Positions 63,511 through 63,616 of a stretch of DNA of 63,616 nucleotides are shown here, one piece after another. The DNA is from a virus, in the IMG/VR virus record IMGVR_UViG_3300011114_000226, positions 1 through 63,616 of that record. One strand, given 5' to 3'. Under the pieces are notes generated by a model. The model was not told where the DNA came from, ran no database searches, and saw nothing but the letters and a program-made list of their open reading frames with translations. The stretch's first letter is position 1. Every line of letters begins with the position of its first letter. A program made the position numbers and the translations under genes.

Positions 63511-63616
63511 ATGAGCAACATAGACAAATTTGGAATGGGCGACTCAGTTGATGCGTCTGTGACAAGAAATGCTGGATCAAATGATGAGTTTGGTCTAAAC
63601 GGCGTCTATACATTTA
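63511..63616 (+). CDS. Tail/virion appendage protein (5' part; continues at base 2)
   Basis: ATG preceded by AAGGAG seven bases upstream; the product begins MSNIDKFGMGDSVDASVTRN. The frame runs off the right edge and continues without change at bases 2-580, giving a protein of about 198 residues. This provides the true start for the left-edge frame. Confidence 0.9.
   Translation, partial: MSNIDKFGMGDSVDASVTRNAGSNDEFGLNGVYTF
63528..63616. repeat. Terminal direct repeat, right copy
   Basis: Identical to bases 1-89. Removing one copy leaves a circle of 63,527 bp with all reading frames intact across the junction. Confidence 0.95.

Overview
The window is a complete, circularly permuted genome of a virulent tailed bacteriophage. 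The first 89 bases recur exactly as the last 89, so the unique circle is 63,527 bp and the gene that starts at 63511 continues at base 2. There is no integrase, excisionase or partition system. The virion genes (large portal, P22 gp4-like and gp10-like connector and tail proteins, large internal proteins, no tape measure or sheath) point to a podovirus-like virion. The DNA is AT-rich and densely packed. Many genes overlap by 1-8 bases. No phage RNA polymerase was seen, so host RNA polymerase is presumably used throughout.

The host is not given. The best clue is a 23-codon pqqA gene at 55663, which encodes the precursor peptide of the redox cofactor PQQ. With the AT-rich genome this suggests a phage of a small aquatic methylotroph (Methylophilaceae-like) that needs PQQ for methanol dehydrogenase. 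That host assignment is inference.

Layout. (1) + strand, 63511 through the origin to 24319: tail fibres and adhesins (four glycine-rich paralogues and two C1q-like proteins), a lysis cassette (small membrane proteins, three-segment holin, GH24 endolysin), the tail hub, a GNAT protein and internal/ejection proteins, including a 1,673-residue polyvalent protein. (2) - strand, 46915 down to 24316: the early and replication half. From 42209 to 36788 lies a ladder of small overlapping genes behind a consensus sigma-70 promoter, including DUF3310, a VRR nuclease, a SleB-type hydrolase and a lipoprotein. From 36589 to 24316 lie family A DNA polymerase, an HNH endonuclease, three consecutive 2-oxoglutarate/Fe(II) dioxygenase-like proteins, a Cas4/RecB-like nuclease, a SNF2-type helicase, a PD-(D/E)XK-like nuclease, a probable ssDNA-binding protein, an HTH regulator and a primase-helicase. 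A compositionally different module at 42421-45768 carries ArdC-like and gp88-like genes with its own promoter and terminators. (3) A gene-poor region at 45769-46570 holds an AT-rich tract and about ten GTTACA-type repeats and is the best candidate replication origin. (4) + strand, 47054-63500: terminase, portal, GroES-like protein, scaffold, capsid, then the pqqA cassette, decoration protein and connector genes.

The most notable observations are: pqqA as an isolated cassette bounded by terminators and preceded by a near-perfect dyad; a leader with two mutually exclusive stems in front of the decoration gene; two genes whose only plausible starts are ATT and ATA; the three-gene dioxygenase array; and an apparent second lysis cassette on the early strand.
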